34,898 nucleotides of DNA from Bacteroidota bacterium (GTDB lineage Bacteria; Bacteroidota; Bacteroidia; Chitinophagales; Chitinophagaceae), in NCBI GenBank assembly GCA_947476825.1, contig CANJRV010000025.1, forward strand, positions 1 to 34,898, given 5' to 3'. Positions 33,408-34,898 of the stretch are shown here, piece after piece. Position 1 is the first letter of the stretch. Every line of letters begins with the position of its first letter. A model generated the notes under the pieces. It was given only the letters and a program-made list of their open reading frames with translations. It did no database searches and had not been told where the DNA came from. Both the position numbers and the translations under genes were made by a program.

Positions 33408-33499
33408 TTTTTGGGCGGCAGGCACGCTTTGCGTTCCAATCTTTTTGCTGCAAAGCCAGCAAAAAGGATTTCCACTTCAATCGTTGCCGCAATACATCG
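33408..33499 (+). repeat. Dispersed palindromic element, copy 3
   Basis: Same layout and orientation as at 4946 and 11018: GGGCGGCAGGCACGCTTT at 33413, inner arms CAATCTTTTTGCTG / CAGCAAAAAGGATT, then CAATCGTTGCCGCAATACATC. The inner loop (CAAAGC) differs from the other copies. Confidence 0.9.
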
Positions 33500-33517
33500 A
33501 CAATTGAAATGAATACC

Positions 33518-33551
33518 GTAGCGTATTTTTTGATAAAAAAATAAATGCTAC
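33518..33551. repeat. 34-bp AT-rich palindrome, copy B (inverted)
   Basis: GTAGCGTATTTTTTGATA... to ...AAATGCTAC. The reverse complement equals the sequence at 11202-11235 except one base near the centre (TATC versus TAGC). It follows the dispersed element by 18 bases; at the other site the gap is about 90 bases. Confidence 0.85.
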
Positions 33552-33653
33552 TTGAATAATTTTCTCAAGACATTTTTTGTTTACCTTGATTTGTATGGTC
33601 GGCAAATTTTGGAATAGTGAAAATCAGGGCTACACAAACAAAAACTTTGACCC

Positions 33654-33661
33654 TATTTTTG
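33654..33661 (+). promoter_or_regulatory. -7 promoter element (TATTTTTG) of the epimerase gene
   Basis: TATTTTTG matches TAnnTTTG, with only 4 bases before ATG 33666; a leaderless mRNA is likely. Confidence 0.6.
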
Positions 33662-33665
33662 CAGC

Positions 33666-34661
33666 ATGCTTCAGATAAAATACAAATCCATATCTACTCC
33701 TTTTCATCATCCATTCACAACTGCGCATGGTGTTAAAACGCATCAAGCTGCATTGTTAGTCGCTATCACATACAATGGTATAACTGGTTTTGGAGAAGCC
33801 CCTGCTATTTATTATTATCAGGTTACAGTGGATAGTATGATAGAAGAATTATTGTCTAAAATAGAAATCCTACAAAGATATTCTTTCACAGAACCAGATC
33901 GTTTTTGGCATTTTTGTCATCATCTTTTTCCGAATAATTATTTTTTAGTTTGCGCCTTAGACATGGCCTATTGGAATATGTACGCAGCCATGAAACGCAA
34001 AAAAGTAAATGAAATTTGGCAATTGAATACTGAACATAAAGTAATTACTTCTCCACTAACGGATTATACATTAGGCATAGATTCAACAGAGATGATGATT
34101 GCAAAAATGCTGGAAAAACCTTGGCCTATTTATAAAATAAAAATGAGTAAGCGCGAGGATATCGAGATCATACGAGTATTGCGCCAACATACGAATGCCA
34201 TTTTTCGTGTAGACGCAAATGCAAGCTGGTCGCTAGAGGACGCGATTTATCTCCTTCCATTGCTTAAGGAATGTGGTGTTGAATTGGTTGAGCAACCGCT
34301 TGCAAAAGATGCTTGGGAAGAGATGCATACGTTGAGAGCACAATCTGTATTACCTTTATTTGCAGATGAGTCTTGTGTTCTAGAATCCGATGTCAAAAAA
34401 TGTGTTGGATGTTTTGACGGTTTAAATATCAAGCTCACAAAATGTGGCGGCATTACACCTGCTTTGCGTATGATACATGAGGCACGCAATTTAAATCTAC
34501 AAGTAATGATGGGCTGCATGAATGAAACAGAAATAGGTAGTGTAGCAATAGCACAATTTTTACCTTGGCTCGATTATGTAGATATGGACGGACCACTATT
34601 ATTGGATATACCAGCTTTGAAACAATTGAAATATCTAGATGGGGTAGTTGAAGTTGTATAA
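33666..34661 (+). CDS. Enolase-superfamily dipeptide epimerase (L-Ala-D/L-Glu epimerase-like)
   Basis: A 331-residue member of the mandelate racemase/muconate lactonizing group. The catalytic pattern is visible: KIK (Lys157, Lys159), metal ligands Asp183 (RVDANAS), Glu209 (LVEQP) and Asp234 (FADES), the second-face lysine 256 in NIKLTKCGG, and MMGCMNETEIG (281-291). The C-terminal DMDGP (306-310) is the DxD motif used by L-Ala-D/L-Glu epimerases to hold the dipeptide amino group. This suggests epimerisation of dipeptides, possibly from cell-wall turnover; other dipeptide substrates exist in the family. It is not beside peptidase or murein genes. The start ATG 33666 is set by the promoter. Confidence 0.88.
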   Translation: MLQIKYKSISTPFHHPFTTAHGVKTHQAALLVAITYNGITGFGEAPAIYYYQVTVDSMIEELLSKIEILQRYSFTEPDRFWHFCHHLFPNNYFLVCALDMAYWNMYAAMKRKKVNEIWQLNTEHKVITSPLTDYTLGIDSTEMMIAKMLEKPWPIYKIKMSKREDIEIIRVLRQHTNAIFRVDANASWSLEDAIYLLPLLKECGVELVEQPLAKDAWEEMHTLRAQSVLPLFADESCVLESDVKKCVGCFDGLNIKLTKCGGITPALRMIHEARNLNLQVMMGCMNETEIGSVAIAQFLPWLDYVDMDGPLLLDIPALKQLKYLDGVVEVV

Positions 34662-34737
34662 CACTTTATATTTATTCAATGAGCATATGCTATTTTCATC
34701 GATTCAAGTTTTGGAACACATTTTTTTGAAAATAATT

Positions 34738-34771
34738 TGCGGCTCACACACTTTTAGGTGCGGCTCACACA
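34738..34771. repeat. Direct repeat TGCGGCTCACACA, two copies
   Basis: TGCGGCTCACACA occurs at 34738-34750 and 34759-34771, 21 bases apart. It lies between the epimerase gene and the terminator. No function is apparent. Confidence 0.7.
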
Positions 34772-34824
34772 TTATTCACAAAAAGTTTGAGTTTGTTTGA
34801 GGCGATATGATTTGCCTAAAAACA

Positions 34825-34860
34825 AAAAAGCCGCTCTAGTTCTATAACTTGAGCGACTTT
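34825..34860 (-). terminator. Rho-independent terminator, minus strand
   Basis: On the minus strand, AAAGTCGCTC pairs with GAGCGGCTTT around a 14-base loop (one mismatch), then a run of T follows. The orientation suits an RNA gene or operon ending at the right edge, on the minus strand. Confidence 0.7.
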
Positions 34861-34884
34861 GATGTCTTTTGACTTTCGTCTCTG

Positions 34885-34898
34885 TGATCCCGTTGGGA
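34885..34898 (-). tRNA. Possible 3' end of a tRNA cut by the window edge
   Basis: The minus strand reads TCCCAACGGGATCA: a T-stem 3' arm TCCCAA, then a seven-base acceptor CGGGATC and discriminator A. CCA is not encoded, which is common in this phylum. The terminator 25 bases further on fits the same transcription unit. Only about 14 bases of the gene are in the window, so the identity cannot be given. A chance match is possible. Confidence 0.4.

Larger units (their letters stand above)
33344..33653. other. Intergenic region before the epimerase gene
   Basis: About 310 bases without a gene. It contains the dispersed element copy 3 (33408-33499) and the second 34-bp AT-rich palindrome (33518-33551), and ends at the epimerase promoter. 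Confidence 0.75.

Overview
The window is AT-rich chromosomal DNA of a member of the phylum Bacteroidota, most likely near the Chitinophagaceae/Sphingobacteriia. Four things point there: many starts are preceded by the Bacteroidota -7 promoter motif TAnnTTTG and not by a Shine-Dalgarno sequence; there are type IX secretion (T9SS) features (a PorZ-like protein and a cargo protein with a C-terminal sorting domain); there is a GSCFA-domain protein and a TonB-dependent receptor paired with a secreted HmuY-like protein; and the intergenic repeats are of kinds common in this phylum. I see no phage, plasmid, CRISPR, transposase or defence genes. Most of the window is housekeeping and envelope chromosome.

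Layout. 1-450: a 63-bp tandem repeat array running up to the promoter of a half-length (N-terminal) transketolase. 451-3755: that transketolase half overlapping by 1 nt a large secreted VWA protein with about six repeats of roughly 45 residues. 3857-8015: asd (lysine/threonine/methionine pathway), a GSCFA protein, a PLP enzyme of the ACC deaminase/D-cysteine desulfhydrase family, and a secreted protein with a proline-rich linker. 8222-10869 (minus strand): a small protein of unknown function and feoB. 11416-13561: accD, a small membrane protein and smpB. 13696-18683: a class V aminotransferase, a fused alpha-beta E1 of a 2-oxo-acid dehydrogenase, and a secreted C1 cysteine peptidase. 18808-22622: a secreted unknown protein, then a tight run of alpha/beta hydrolase, glycosyltransferase and OppC/DppC-type permease. 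22619-22933: a tandem array of about 90-bp GC-rich hairpin repeats, then truB. 23809-27319: the HmuY-like secreted protein and TonB receptor, 1 nt apart, probably for haem or another ligand. 27504-28570: a small unknown protein and an RNA polymerase sigma factor. 28667-34661: PorZ-like protein (minus strand), a divergent MMPL/RND transporter and a dipeptide epimerase. 34825-34898: a minus-strand terminator followed by what looks like the 3' end of a tRNA cut by the window edge.

The least explained content is (a) the VWA repeat protein, and (b) several families of dispersed palindromic DNA: an 85-90 bp element present three times in the same orientation (about 4946, 11018, 33408), a 34-bp AT-rich palindrome present twice in opposite orientation (11202, 33518), and short inverted repeats built on AGGTT-N3-AACCT. 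I found no clear multi-gene novel system. The best candidates for something undescribed are the VWA repeat protein and the dispersed elements.
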